Shown here: piece by piece, positions 1-9,158 of the stretch | Layout of the letters: each line of letters begins with the position of its first letter | Numbering within the stretch: position 1 is the stretch's first letter | Assembly: GCA_009789175.1 (NCBI GenBank) | Contig: CP046866.1 | Span: 1,550,001-1,614,000, forward strand | Source: Salinibaculum litoreum | Lineage (GTDB): Archaea; Halobacteriota; Halobacteria; Halobacteriales; Haloarculaceae | DNA length: 64,000 nucleotides | Reading direction: 5' to 3' | Program-made: the position numbers and the translations under genes | Notes under the pieces: model-generated | The model's database searches: none | Seen by the model: the letters and a program-made list of their open reading frames with translations, nothing else | Told to the model about the DNA's origin: nothing

Positions 1-1025
1 TCGGTGAGCTGTTCGTTACGACCGGCGACCTCTCCGCGAAGGAACACGCAGGCATCCAGACGGCCTGTCAGGAGGGTGTCGACTCCGCCATCTCGAAGAC
101 GGTGAACGCGCCCAACGACTCGACCACCGAGGACGCCAAAGAGGTCTTCGAGTGGGTCTACGACCACGGCGGCAAAGGTGTCACCTACTACCGCGACGGC
201 ACCCGCTCGAAGCAGGTGCTGACCACGCGGGCGGACAACACCGAGTTCGCCGACGAGGCCGAAGCCGCGGAGGCACTCGTCGAGCAGATCGAGGAGGTCT
301 TCGGCGGCATCGAGGCCTTCGTCGAGAGCGAGGAAGTCGAGGCCGTACTCGACCAGCAGGTCTCGGAGATTCTGGGCAGCGTCGACGGCGACGCCGAGGA
401 GTTCGCCCACAAGCAGTCACGGCCGGACGTGCTCCACGGCGTGACCCAGCGCATCGACACCGGCTACGGGAAGCTCTACGTCAACATCAACGAGGACCCC
501 GAGGCCGACCGACCCTTCGAACTGTTCGCGAACATCGGCAACTCCGGTGGCTTCACCGCCTCCTTCACCGAGGCGCTGGCCAAGACCATCTCGACGGCCC
601 TGCGTGCGGGCGTCGACCCCAGCGAGATTGCCGAGGAACTGCAGGGCATCCGCTCGCCGAAGGTCGCCTGGGACAAAGGCGAGCAGATTCAGTCCATCCC
701 GGACGCTATCGGAACCGCGATGCGCCGGTATCTCGACGGCGATGTCGAGCGGGCCTACCCGCAACAGCAGACGCTCGAAGAGACGGCCGAGGAGGCCGAC
801 GACGCTGCTGAGAGTGGACAGGCAGAACTGGGCGCGACGGAGCCCAAGTCCGACGGCGGCGCAGTCGCCTCAGACGGACCCGCCGACGCGGAAGCGACGA
901 CCGGCGACCAGCAGGCGCTTATCGACGCCGGCGAGAATCCGGAGTGCCCCGACTGTGGGTCACTCTCGCTGTACTACTCCGAGGGCTGCAAGACCTGCGA
1001 GTCCTGTGGCTGGTCGGAGTGCTAA
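1..1025 (+). CDS. Adenosylcobalamin-dependent (class II) ribonucleoside-diphosphate reductase, C-terminal part
   Basis: The reading frame is already open at base 3 and runs off the left edge, so only the last ~340 residues are present. The entry sequence (KTVNAPNDSTTEDAKEVF, then HGGKGVTYYRDGTR) is the typical late barrel segment of B12-dependent class II reductases, which make deoxyribonucleotides from ribonucleotides using an adenosylcobalamin-derived radical. A low-complexity acidic Ala/Glu/Asp stretch (about bases 780-930) leads to a C-terminal zinc-ribbon-like tail, CPDCG...CKTCESCG, usual in this family and thought to carry the redox-active cysteines that regenerate the active site. An internal GTG at 102 is not the true start. 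The rhomboid gene follows after 6 bases, so co-transcription is likely. The family call is firm; the N-terminus lies outside the window. Confidence 0.9.
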   Translation, partial: GELFVTTGDLSAKEHAGIQTACQEGVDSAISKTVNAPNDSTTEDAKEVFEWVYDHGGKGVTYYRDGTRSKQVLTTRADNTEFADEAEAAEALVEQIEEVFGGIEAFVESEEVEAVLDQQVSEILGSVDGDAEEFAHKQSRPDVLHGVTQRIDTGYGKLYVNINEDPEADRPFELFANIGNSGGFTASFTEALAKTISTALRAGVDPSEIAEELQGIRSPKVAWDKGEQIQSIPDAIGTAMRRYLDGDVERAYPQQQTLEETAEEADDAAESGQAELGATEPKSDGGAVASDGPADAEATTGDQQALIDAGENPECPDCGSLSLYYSEGCKTCESCGWSEC

Positions 1026-1031
1026 CGGGGA

Positions 1032-1682
1032 ATGGGAGCCACCGACAACGCACCCGCGCGTGACGGGGTTCGGTGGCTCGCAACAAGGCGTGTGACGCTC
1101 GGAGTCATCTCACTGCTCGTCGTCGTTTTTCTCTTCGAACTCGTCGTCTGGCAGCTGTACGGCGCGGTTGGTTGGCAGTATGTCTTTCTTGCCGACCTGG
1201 GGCCATCGCCGGGCTGGGTGATGGCACCGTTTTCCCACCGGAGCATCTCGCATCTGCTCACGACGATATCGGTCATCGTCATCTACGGCGGCCTCGTCGA
1301 GGGACAGGTGGACCCGGACAGCTACTTCGCGTTTTACGTACTCGCGGGCTATGCGAGTACGGTCGCACAGCTCGTGGCGTATCTCGATGGCGTCCCCGGG
1401 CTCGGGACTCTCGGTGCCAGCGGCGCAGCGCTTGGACTCGTGACGCTGTTCGCGACGACGACAGCCCTCGGTTACGCCCGTGACCCCACAGCGGTGGCCG
1501 ACGTAGAAGTTATCTTCGCGGTGACTGGCGGTGTCATCACAGCACTCGTCCTGACGAACGACTTCATCCCCGGTATCGTCTTCACGCCGGGGACGGCCCC
1601 GCTTGGCCACGCCGGCGGGATGGCTGCCGGGGTCTGCTATGGCTTGTGGCGAGCACAACAGGCAAGTACACAGCGGACCTGA
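1032..1682 (+). CDS. Rhomboid-family intramembrane serine protease
   Basis: This 216-aa protein has about six hydrophobic helices. It carries the rhomboid serine motif GASGAALGL (about residues 133-141) and a late GHAGGMAAG segment (about 192-200) that supplies the partner histidine, so a catalytic Ser-His dyad can be assigned. The L1-loop/TM2 region reads SHRSISHLLTT; the Asn usual in canonical rhomboids after the two histidines appears to be Thr. It would cleave membrane-anchored substrates within the bilayer; the substrate cannot be guessed. It starts 6 bases after the reductase stop, suggesting transcriptional read-through rather than a functional link. Confidence 0.85.
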   Translation: MGATDNAPARDGVRWLATRRVTLGVISLLVVVFLFELVVWQLYGAVGWQYVFLADLGPSPGWVMAPFSHRSISHLLTTISVIVIYGGLVEGQVDPDSYFAFYVLAGYASTVAQLVAYLDGVPGLGTLGASGAALGLVTLFATTTALGYARDPTAVADVEVIFAVTGGVITALVLTNDFIPGIVFTPGTAPLGHAGGMAAGVCYGLWRAQQASTQRT

Positions 1683-1690
1683 CCGACACC

Positions 1691-1810
1691 ATGGCCGAGG
1701 AGGGCGGACGACCGTGTCCGGCGTGCGACAGGCCGATGTACCGGCGCCACTGCAAGTACGTCTGCCCGGAACACGGCGTCGTCTTCGATTGCTCTGATAC
1801 CTTCTACTGA
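1691..1810 (+). CDS. 39-aa small zinc-finger protein
   Basis: A short frame begins at the ATG at 1691, 8 bases after the rhomboid stop, and encodes MAEEGGRPCPACDRPMYRRH followed by a segment containing CKYVCPEHG and ending FDCSDTFY. Two Cys pairs (CPAC and CKYVC) plus His and a further Cys give a zinc-binding pattern. Haloarchaea are known to encode many such CPxC-type microproteins, but I cannot name a function. It is probably the last gene of the reductase-rhomboid transcript. Confidence 0.7.
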   Translation: MAEEGGRPCPACDRPMYRRHCKYVCPEHGVVFDCSDTFY

Positions 1811-1816
1811 CACACC

Positions 1817-1822
1817 ATTTAT
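1817..1822 (+). promoter_or_regulatory. TATA-like box for the multi-PAS histidine kinase
   Basis: The sequence ATTTAT is centred about 30 bases before the ATG at 1850. This is the usual archaeal TATA spacing for a leaderless transcript and favours that ATG over the upstream GTG at 1823. Confidence 0.5.
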
Positions 1823-1849
1823 GTGTCCAGGCGGGTTACCGCTCAGACA

Positions 1850-4363
1850 ATGAGTGCCGAGCGTGTCGGGGAGATTCGCGTCCTCGCTGTCGACGATAAC
1901 GCGGATCTTGTCGAGGTCGTCGGGGAGTTCCTGGAGCGGGAACACGACGCTATCTCGGTGCGAACCGCCACGAGCGGTGACGAAGCGCTCGACAAACTGA
2001 CAGCTGCGGTGGACTGTATCGTCAGCGATTACGATATGCCCGGCAAGAACGGGCTGGAGTTGCTTCGCGCGGTCCGGGACTCCTACCCGGATTTGCCCTT
2101 TATTCTGTTCACCGGCAAGGGCAGCGAGGAAATCGCCAGCGAGGCAATCTCCGCGGGTGTGACGGAGTATCTCCAGAAGGGGACGGCCACGGAGCAGTAT
2201 ATGGTCCTGGCAAACCGCATCGAGCGAGCGGTCAGCGAGCGTCGCGCCCGGGCAGGAAAAGCCGAGTCAGAGCGCCGGTTTGCGACGCTCGTCGAGAACA
2301 TCCGCGGGATGGCCTACCGCTGTCGCAACGCGCAGGGCTGGCCGATGGAATATGTCAGCAGCGGGTGCGAGGAGCTGACCGGCTACACCACCGACCAACT
2401 GGAGTCAGGGGACGTTGTCTGGGGGGAAGACATCCTTCACCCCGACGATAGGGACGGCCTCTGGGAGCTAGTGCAGCAGGCTATCGATGCCGACGACCCC
2501 TTCGAGGTGACCTATCGAATCGAGCGGGCTGACGGCGACGTGCGCTGGTGTTGGGAGCGCGGACAGGCCGTCAAGGAGGACGGCGAAACGGTCGCACTGG
2601 AAGGACTCATCACGGACATCACGGAACGGAAGCGACGCGAACAGGAACTCAAGGCGGAGCGGGAGTTCACCGACAGTGCGCTCAACGCTCTCAAGGACGT
2701 CTTCTTCGTTATCGACCCGGAGAGCAAGCAACTGCTCAGGTGGAACGACAGATACTCCGAACGGCTGGGTTACGGCGACGAGACGCTGGAGACGCTGACG
2801 GTATCGGACCTCGTCGCCGACGAGCACATCGACAGAGTTCGTGAGGCGATGGAGGCCGTAATCTCGGCCGGTTCGGTGACGGTGGAGGCAGACCTGGTCA
2901 CCGCCGACGGCGAGCGCATCCCCCACGAGTTCCGCGGGACGGCGCTGTACGACGGCGGCGACCTGCTCGGCATTGCCGGCGTCGGCCGGGATATCAGCGA
3001 TAGAGTGGACCGCGAGCGCCGCCTCGAGGAGTATCGCACGCTCGTCGAGAACGTCGGCGACCCGATGTACCTGCTCGATGCGGAGGGGTACGTCCAGATG
3101 ATAAACAGCGCGATGGTCGAGCACATCGGCTACACCCGCGAGGAGATAGCGGGGAAAACACCGGCAGTGTTCATGCCCGACGAGGATGTCGAACGGGGGA
3201 CCGAAGTCGTCGCCGACCTGCTCAGGAGCGACGAGAGAGGGTGTACGACCTGGGAGATGGACGTTATCACGAAAGACGGGACGTTCATTCACAGCGAGAC
3301 ACAGACCAGCCTGCTCACCGAGAACGGGGAGTACGTGGGCACGGCCGGGATTATCCGGGACGTAACCGAGCGAAGAGAGCGCGAGCGGGAACTCGAACGG
3401 TTCGAGACGGTCGTCCAGGCTGTCGGTGACCCGGTCTACGCGCTGGATGAGAACGGCGAGTTTACCTTCGTCAACGATGCCATGGAAGGGATGACCGGCT
3501 ACGACTGTGACACGCTGGTCGGCGCACACATCGCGCAGATACTCCCGGAAGACGATGTCACCAGGGGGCGTGAGGAGATTCGAGAGATACTGCGGGACCC
3601 ACGACACCGGGCACGCAAACTCGAAGTCGACGTCGAGACGGCCAGCGGCGAGCGGATTCCGAGTGAACTCCACATCGCGGCCTTGCCGATGGACGAAAGC
3701 GAGTTCCACGGGACGGCGGGCATCATCCGCGACATCACGGAACGGAAACAACGCGAGGAACGGCTCGAACAGTTCGCGGGCGTCGTCTCCCACGACCTCC
3801 GGAACCCGCTCAACGTCATCCAGGGACACGCCGCGGTGGCACAGGAGCATGTCGACCACGAGGATATCGATGCCATCGCCACGGCGGCGGACCGGATGGA
3901 GGAACTCATCGACGACCTGTTGACGCTGTCTCGACAGGGAGACAGCGTCGGGGAGACCGAGACGGTCCCGCTCGACAGCATCGCAAAGCGTGCCTGGTCG
4001 AACGTCGATGCGCCAGCGGCGACTCTCGACCAGTGGACGACCGACACCGTCGACGCAGACCCCGAGCGGTTACAGGAGATACTGGAGAACCTGTTCAGGA
4101 ACGCTGTCGAACACGGCGGTGAGGACATCCACACAAGCGTCGGCAGTCTGGACGACGATGAGGGCTTTTTTGTCGAAGACGACGGCCCCGGCATCCCGGT
4201 TGCCGAACGCGGGGACGTCTTCGACCACGGCTACACGACAAGCGAGCAGGGGACCGGCTTTGGCCTCTCTATCGTCGAGCGTATCGCAAAAGCACACGGC
4301 TGGTCGGTCGCTGTGACAGAAAGCGAGGCGGGCGGTGCCCGCTTCGAGTTCCGGACTGGCTGA
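1850..4363 (+). CDS. Soluble hybrid sensor histidine kinase: REC, four PAS domains, HisKA, HATPase
   Basis: The 837-aa protein (start placed at ATG 1850 rather than GTG 1823) begins with a receiver domain (about 1-120: RVLAVDDNADL, phospho-acceptor region VSDYDMPG). Four PAS/PAC sensor modules follow (about 140-640), each closing with an RDI/TDI(S/T)-R linker. Then come a HisKA dimerisation domain with H-box VVSHDLRNPLNVI (about 650) and a HATPase_c domain with N box NLFRNAVEHGG, G1 DDGPGIP and G2 GTGFGLSI (about 760-837). No membrane segments are visible, so it should sense cytoplasmic cues and phosphorylate a partner regulator or its own REC domain. No cognate regulator is adjacent. The convergent VTT gene ends 6 bases beyond the stop. 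Confidence 0.88.
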   Translation: MSAERVGEIRVLAVDDNADLVEVVGEFLEREHDAISVRTATSGDEALDKLTAAVDCIVSDYDMPGKNGLELLRAVRDSYPDLPFILFTGKGSEEIASEAISAGVTEYLQKGTATEQYMVLANRIERAVSERRARAGKAESERRFATLVENIRGMAYRCRNAQGWPMEYVSSGCEELTGYTTDQLESGDVVWGEDILHPDDRDGLWELVQQAIDADDPFEVTYRIERADGDVRWCWERGQAVKEDGETVALEGLITDITERKRREQELKAEREFTDSALNALKDVFFVIDPESKQLLRWNDRYSERLGYGDETLETLTVSDLVADEHIDRVREAMEAVISAGSVTVEADLVTADGERIPHEFRGTALYDGGDLLGIAGVGRDISDRVDRERRLEEYRTLVENVGDPMYLLDAEGYVQMINSAMVEHIGYTREEIAGKTPAVFMPDEDVERGTEVVADLLRSDERGCTTWEMDVITKDGTFIHSETQTSLLTENGEYVGTAGIIRDVTERRERERELERFETVVQAVGDPVYALDENGEFTFVNDAMEGMTGYDCDTLVGAHIAQILPEDDVTRGREEIREILRDPRHRARKLEVDVETASGERIPSELHIAALPMDESEFHGTAGIIRDITERKQREERLEQFAGVVSHDLRNPLNVIQGHAAVAQEHVDHEDIDAIATAADRMEELIDDLLTLSRQGDSVGETETVPLDSIAKRAWSNVDAPAATLDQWTTDTVDADPERLQEILENLFRNAVEHGGEDIHTSVGSLDDDEGFFVEDDGPGIPVAERGDVFDHGYTTSEQGTGFGLSIVERIAKAHGWSVAVTESEAGGARFEFRTG

Positions 4364-4369
4364 ATCTGG

Positions 4370-5026
4370 TCACTCCGGACGAGGCCCGGAGAGGAAGTGA
4401 CTGTAGACCGGTCCTGCGAGGACGATGACCGCCAGGCCCGCGATAGCGAGTACGGCAGCGGGGCTGAACGTGAAGCCAGTCACGGAGAGTGTCCGCATGG
4501 AGTCACCGGCCAGCACCGTCACCAGCGCCCACGGAATCTCGCCGACGAGCGTCCCCGTGACGAAGGCACCCAGCGAGACGTTCGACATGCCCGCAGCATA
4601 GGAGATAGGGTCGCCGGGAATCGGCGAGAGTCGCGCCGCCAGCACGCCCCTGGTCTCGCCGACGGAGTCGGTCAGACGCTTGCCCGTCTCCGCGACCGAC
4701 CCGAACAGCCCGCCCTCGGGGTTCGCGTAGCGGGCCACGACAAACGGCGGGAGTCCGGAGACGGCCGCCCCGCCGACGGCAATCGGAAGCGCGATGGCCG
4801 GGCCGTAGACGTATCCCAGGACAATCGCGAGCGAACTGACCGGCCACAGCAGGAACGGGCGGACGAGATAGACGACCAGCAGAGCCAGTGCGAACTTGAG
4901 CGGATGGGTCGCGAGATGCTCCAGGCCGGTAAGGATAGCCGCTGGCGAGAACAGCACGGCGGCCCCGCCGGCGATGCCGCCGAGACAGGCCATCCCGAGC
5001 AGTTGTCTGCGAGTCGCTGGCTCCAT
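4370..5026 (-). CDS. TVP38/TMEM64 (VTT, DedA-like) membrane protein
   Basis: This 218-aa protein has five or six hydrophobic segments. It carries the VTT/SNARE-associated signature: a re-entrant region around RPFLLWPVSSLAIVLGYVYG and a second around ARLSPIPGDPISYAAGMSNV, ending in a TM helix. Relatives are lipid scramblases or small-solute transporters of the DedA/VTT superfamily; I cannot assign a substrate. The coding sequence is divergent from the small gene at 5086, leaving only about 60 bases for both promoters. It converges on the histidine kinase with a 6-base gap. Confidence 0.75.
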   Translation of the reverse strand: MEPATRRQLLGMACLGGIAGGAAVLFSPAAILTGLEHLATHPLKFALALLVVYLVRPFLLWPVSSLAIVLGYVYGPAIALPIAVGGAAVSGLPPFVVARYANPEGGLFGSVAETGKRLTDSVGETRGVLAARLSPIPGDPISYAAGMSNVSLGAFVTGTLVGEIPWALVTVLAGDSMRTLSVTGFTFSPAAVLAIAGLAVIVLAGPVYSHFLSGPRPE

Positions 5027-5085
5027 CTACAGGATACGCTGTTCGGGGCCGTCAAACACTTTGTGGTCGTTCACGAACGTCGCGT

Positions 5086-5439
5086 GTGGACGACCGGGTC
5101 GAACTCGGAGTGGAACTGCTTGCCCACCTCGAACACGAGGAGGTACCACTGAGCGATGCTATCGACCGCCTTGAGACGATTACGACCGACCCACATCTCA
5201 CACGGGAGATTCTCGACACCGCAGAGATGCGCGGTCTGCTCGACCGGGACGACGGCGTCGTTCGCCCGTCGAGTGGTGTCTACGTCAGTTTCCAGCGCGA
5301 GGTGGTCCAGCGCGAGGGCGAGTTTACCTGCAAGCGCTGTGGTGCGGACATCTCGACCGGCCACTTCATCAACTTCGACGCCGGCGAACACGGCCCGTTC
5401 GGGTCATCGTGTATTCGGAAGGTGACCGGACGGGAGTAG
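5086..5439 (+). CDS. Conserved haloarchaeal small zinc-finger protein (DUF5830-like)
   Basis: The gene uses a GTG start (117 aa). The N-terminal half is a small helical, winged-helix-like region (DRVELGVELLAHLEHEEVPL). The C-terminal part has CKRCGADISTGHF and ends PFGSSCIRKVTG, a three- or four-Cys zinc site (CxxC plus a later Cys). From memory this matches the haloarchaeal DUF5830 family; no biochemical role is known to me. The HTH-like N-terminus with a zinc knuckle suggests nucleic-acid binding, which is inference only. Confidence 0.65.
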   Translation: MDDRVELGVELLAHLEHEEVPLSDAIDRLETITTDPHLTREILDTAEMRGLLDRDDGVVRPSSGVYVSFQREVVQREGEFTCKRCGADISTGHFINFDAGEHGPFGSSCIRKVTGRE

Positions 5440-5457
5440 GAAGGACTCGTTTGGCTA

Positions 5458-6633
5458 TCACCGGCCGCGACGGAGTTCTTCGATGAGCTGGTCGATTTTC
5501 TCGTCGTGGCTCTCGATAGTCTCCTCGTGGCGACCGATGCGTTTGTTGTGCTTGCGCAGGAGCTGGTTCTGTCGCTTGACCGCTTCGGTCAGCTGTGCGA
5601 GTTGCTCTTCGAGCGCGTCCACGTCGACCGTCTCGGACGAGTCGGTCTCTTGTCCTGTGGCTTCAGTTGTCGCCTGCGCTGCCGTCGACGTGTTCCCGGT
5701 CGTTTCACTGGCTGTCGACTCCTGGCCCGTCTGTGAGGTGGCGTTACCCGTTGTCGAATCGGGACGTGCCGCCGTCTGCGTCGCTTCCCCACTGGATGAA
5801 TCCGTGGCCGACGCCGTGGCGGCCGACTCCGAGGCTGCACCAGTCTGGTCGCGGTTGCCTGCGTCGGGACCCCCAGCGGACTGGCTGCTACCGTCGGCAT
5901 CGTCTCCGCCGACGAGCGGCGAGATGCCGTCATCGAGTTCGATGTCGCGGGAGTTGTCGGAGTCAGCCGCGGCGTCGTCGGCTGTCTCGTCCTCGGCGGC
6001 ACCGAGTTCCGCCGCGAGTTCCTCCAGCGAGTTCACCTCGTAGTAGGCACACAGCGTCTGCGTGAGCGTCTGCTCGACCTGTGGTGCCTTGTCGTTGGGG
6101 GCCTTGATGCGCTGTGGGCGGCCGTTTACGGTGAGTACGATTTGGGTTGCGACGCTGCCCTCCTCGAATTCCAGGGCAGTCACGTCGTCGTAGTCGAACA
6201 CCTCGAAGTCCTCGTCCCAGACGGGGGCGCCGACGTGTTTGACGAGCCGGGCCTCGGTGACAATAAGCGTCAGTTCGCTGAACTGGTAGACGCCAGCGAC
6301 GGATTCGTCTTCCGCTGCGATGCCGGCCACACGCAGGATGCTCTGCAGGAGAATCTGTAAGAGTGTGTCCCCGCGCCCGCTGGGGACTTTGAACTCCCGG
6401 GTGCCGTCGACGTATTCGAGGATGAACTTCGTGTTGCGCCGCCCCTTAGAGAGGCCGAGGCGTTCGACATCGTGGTCGTAGATTTCGACTGATTCGTCGC
6501 TCAACAGCCCGTCTCCCCGGTAGAGAATCGTCCGCGTCGGTGTGACACAAATAACGTCCTCGTCCCCGAGGTTGACCGTCGCCTCGATGGACTCCCCCCC
6601 GAGTCGCTCCCTGACGAGGTTCGGTATTTCCAT
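5458..6633 (-). CDS. Haloarchaeal protein of unknown function with PH-like N-terminus and C-terminal coiled coil
   Basis: The start is taken at the ATG at 6631-6633 (391 aa, MEIPNLVRERLGGES) because a TATA box lies about 27 bases upstream; the longer frame to 6726 is Arg-rich and unlike the rest. Residues 1-200 form two repeated beta-rich units, each resembling a bacterial PH-like domain, with sentences such as VTPTRTILYRGDGLL and TLIVTEARLVKHVG. Residues 200-330 are low-complexity Ala/Thr/Ser/Asp linker. The last 50 residues are a heptad-like coiled coil (EEQLAQLTEAVKRQNQLLRK). No membrane segment or enzyme motif is visible. It may be a soluble scaffold; from memory haloarchaeal homologues are annotated only as a DUF (possibly DUF7115). 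Confidence 0.7.
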   Translation of the reverse strand: MEIPNLVRERLGGESIEATVNLGDEDVICVTPTRTILYRGDGLLSDESVEIYDHDVERLGLSKGRRNTKFILEYVDGTREFKVPSGRGDTLLQILLQSILRVAGIAAEDESVAGVYQFSELTLIVTEARLVKHVGAPVWDEDFEVFDYDDVTALEFEEGSVATQIVLTVNGRPQRIKAPNDKAPQVEQTLTQTLCAYYEVNSLEELAAELGAAEDETADDAAADSDNSRDIELDDGISPLVGGDDADGSSQSAGGPDAGNRDQTGAASESAATASATDSSSGEATQTAARPDSTTGNATSQTGQESTASETTGNTSTAAQATTEATGQETDSSETVDVDALEEQLAQLTEAVKRQNQLLRKHNKRIGRHEETIESHDEKIDQLIEELRRGR

Positions 6634-6656
6634 GCCGGATTGTTCCCGCCGGCGAT

Positions 6657-6662
6657 TATAAA
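6657..6662 (-). promoter_or_regulatory. TATA box for the coiled-coil protein
   Basis: Read on the minus strand this is TTTATA within AATTTATAAT, centred about 27 bases before the ATG at 6633. The spacing implies a leaderless transcript. Confidence 0.6.
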
Positions 6663-6747
6663 TTGCCCGGGTGGTGTGACTGCGATGTCCACACCGTCGC
6701 TGTGGTCCAGGCAGTGCGCCGGACACAGAATAGTCAGGCAGTCCGTC

Positions 6748-8952
6748 TCAGGCCAGTTCCCGCTCGATGACCTCGCGCAGGTCTGCTATCTCGGCGGCCG
6801 TCGCTGACACCGTCTCGCCGTCGACAGTCACCGAGAGCACCCCGGAATCGTCGGCTGCCCCGATGCGGGTGACGGGTGCGATGCCCGCGAAGGCGTCCTC
6901 GACGGCCTCGGGGTCGGTGGTTTCGATGACGGCGCGGCCGGCCTGTTCGTGGAAGAGTGCGAGCGTGTCGGGCAACTCGACATCGACGCCGACATCCTCG
7001 TGGACCATCTCCCCGAGCGCGACGGCGAGGCCGCCGTGGCTCACGTCGTGGGAAGCGAGCGTCGAGTCGTAGTCGGCCACCGCTGCGAGTGTCTCGACCA
7101 GCGCCGCCGGGTCCTCCGGGAGTTCGGGGAAGCGGTCGCTTCCGCCCGCCTGTGCGAGTAGTTCCGACCCGCCGAGGCGGGTTTCAGCGTCGCCAGCGAG
7201 TGACAGGTCGCCGACCACGACCAGTTCGCCCTCGCCGGACAGCGACAGCGAGGGAGCGTCGTAGCCGTCTTTGGTGCCCACGAGTGCCAGCGTGGGCGTG
7301 GGCGGAATCGGGCCCGACGGGGAGTCGTTATACAGCGAGACGTTGCCGCCGACGACGGGCGTCGAGAGCGTCTCACACATGTCCGCGAGGCCGTCGACGA
7401 TACCCTTGAAGCCGCCGTAGACATCGGGTTTCTCGGGGTTGCCGCCGTTGAGGCAGTCGACCGCCGCGAGCGGCGTCGCGCCCTTCGCGGCGACGTTGGT
7501 CGCATTCTCCAGTGCAACGGCGCGTGCACCCTCGTAAGGCGCGGCCTCGGTCCAGTTGGGGTCGGCACCCGCGGAGTAGGCGAGACCCGTCTCGGCCTCT
7601 CTGACAGCCAGAATCGACGCGTCGTCACCTGGTCGGGTCGCGGTCCGGACCTGCACTTCGTGGTCGTACTGCCGGTAGACCCACCGTTTGGAGGCGGTGT
7701 TGGGGCTGGCGACGACCGTCTCGAAGGCGTCCTGCGGGTCGATATCGGGCAAGTCGCGTTCTGATTCGGTCGGCTCCTCGGCGGGCAGGTCGTTCATCGG
7801 TGCACCCTCACCGAGGAAGTGGCCATCGGCGTCGACGACCGTCTCTCGGCCCTGCGGCTCGCTTTGCTCGCCGTTCTCCCCTTCCGAGGCGCGTTGCACC
7901 TCGCTCCCTTCGAAGGTACAGACGTAGTTGCCCTCGGTCACCTCGCCGATAACCGACGAGCCGAGGTCGTAGCGGTCGGCGATTTCCTGGACGCGCTCGA
8001 CGTTCTCCGGTTTGACTTCGTAGGCCATCCGTTCCTGGGATTCGGCGAGCAGAATCTCCAGGGCGTTCATGTTGGGTTCGCGCTGGTGGACCGCGTCGAG
8101 TTCGATGCGTGCGCCCAGTCCACCTTTGGCGACCATCTCGCTGGTCGCACCGCCGAGTCCTGCAGCGCCGAGGTCACGGGCGGACTCCACGAGGTTCTCG
8201 TCAAGCAGGGCCTCGTTGGCCTCGATGAGCAACTTCTCCGTGTATGGGTCACCCACCTGAACCGCCGGGCGGTCCTCCGTCTCGGCGTCCTCCGAGAGGT
8301 CCTCGCTGGCAAACGAGGCTCCACCGAGGCCGTCACGACCCGTCGCGTTGCCCACCAGCACGAGTTTATTGCCGGGTTCCTGTGCCTGGGCGGTCACGAG
8401 GCGGTCCGGGTCGTCGATGAGGCCGATACAGGAGACGTTGACCAGCGGGTTGCCCTCGTACTCGTCGTGGAAGGCGACGCTCCCTGTGACAGTCGGCACG
8501 CCGATGCAGTTGCCGTAGTGGGAGATTCCCTCGACGACGCCCTCGAAGAGATACCGGGAGTGCTCGCGGTCGAAATCACCGAAGTAGAGGCTGTCCGCGA
8601 GCGCGATGGGGTAAGCACCCATCGAGAGCGTGTCGCGGACGATGCCACCGACACCGGTGGCCGCGCCGTCGAAGGGGTCGACGTAGGAGGGATGGTTGTG
8701 GCTCTCGATACCCATCGTGATGTAGACATCATCCTCGTCTTCGCCCGTCGGCAGAGCAACGACCGCGGCGTCGTCGCCGGGGCCGACAACGACCTGTTCG
8801 CCCTCGCTGTCGAATGCCGACAGCAACGGGCGCGACGAGCGGTACGCACAGTGTTCGCTCCAGAGGTTCTCGAAGAGGGCAGCCTCGGCGGGTGTGGGTT
8901 CCCGGCCGAGTTCCTCTTCGACGAGTTCGCGGTCAGAATCGGCGAGCGCCAT
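6748..8952 (-). CDS. purL: Phosphoribosylformylglycinamidine synthase subunit PurL
   Basis: The 734-aa protein catalyses the ATP- and glutamine-dependent conversion of FGAR to FGAM in purine synthesis, working with PurS and PurQ, which are not in this window. Visible marks are the N-terminal [16 protein letters not shown], the ATP-binding [10 protein letters not shown], the [20 protein letters not shown] motif and the second half [23 protein letters not shown]. The ATG at 8952 is chosen over the longer frame to 8997 because it has a GGAG Shine-Dalgarno-like run about 10 bases upstream and begins at the conserved [10 protein letters not shown]. An acidic insert (about 385-420) is typical of haloarchaeal versions. 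purF lies 31 kb away, so the purine genes are scattered. Confidence 0.95.
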   Translation of the reverse strand: MALADSDRELVEEELGREPTPAEAALFENLWSEHCAYRSSRPLLSAFDSEGEQVVVGPGDDAAVVALPTGEDEDDVYITMGIESHNHPSYVDPFDGAATGVGGIVRDTLSMGAYPIALADSLYFGDFDREHSRYLFEGVVEGISHYGNCIGVPTVTGSVAFHDEYEGNPLVNVSCIGLIDDPDRLVTAQAQEPGNKLVLVGNATGRDGLGGASFASEDLSEDAETEDRPAVQVGDPYTEKLLIEANEALLDENLVESARDLGAAGLGGATSEMVAKGGLGARIELDAVHQREPNMNALEILLAESQERMAYEVKPENVERVQEIADRYDLGSSVIGEVTEGNYVCTFEGSEVQRASEGENGEQSEPQGRETVVDADGHFLGEGAPMNDLPAEEPTESERDLPDIDPQDAFETVVASPNTASKRWVYRQYDHEVQVRTATRPGDDASILAVREAETGLAYSAGADPNWTEAAPYEGARAVALENATNVAAKGATPLAAVDCLNGGNPEKPDVYGGFKGIVDGLADMCETLSTPVVGGNVSLYNDSPSGPIPPTPTLALVGTKDGYDAPSLSLSGEGELVVVGDLSLAGDAETRLGGSELLAQAGGSDRFPELPEDPAALVETLAAVADYDSTLASHDVSHGGLAVALGEMVHEDVGVDVELPDTLALFHEQAGRAVIETTDPEAVEDAFAGIAPVTRIGAADDSGVLSVTVDGETVSATAAEIADLREVIERELA

Positions 8953-9158
8953 TTGCCTGCTCCTTGCCCGAGGCCGGTGAAAGCCCTTTCCATGCAAGTC
9001 AGGGCATCACCAGTCAGCGACTGAGAGTGCCAGCTGTGTTGCCCTGCGGTTCAGAGCGACAGCGGGCCGGAGGATTCTTAAATATCGTTGGGGCCGGTTT
9101 CCGGGCTGGAATCACCACGTTTCGCTTTATGTGAATAGAGGGAGAAATGTGAGTTGCC

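Noticed and set aside
1823-1849. Upstream GTG start for the multi-PAS kinase
   Set aside because: The TATA box spacing and the receiver-domain start favour the ATG at 1850.
7819-9024. Long open plus-strand frame over purL
   Set aside because: Antisense shadow of a GC-rich gene; purL motifs are clear on the other strand. The same applies to 19136-21058 and 56048-58114 over their respective genes.
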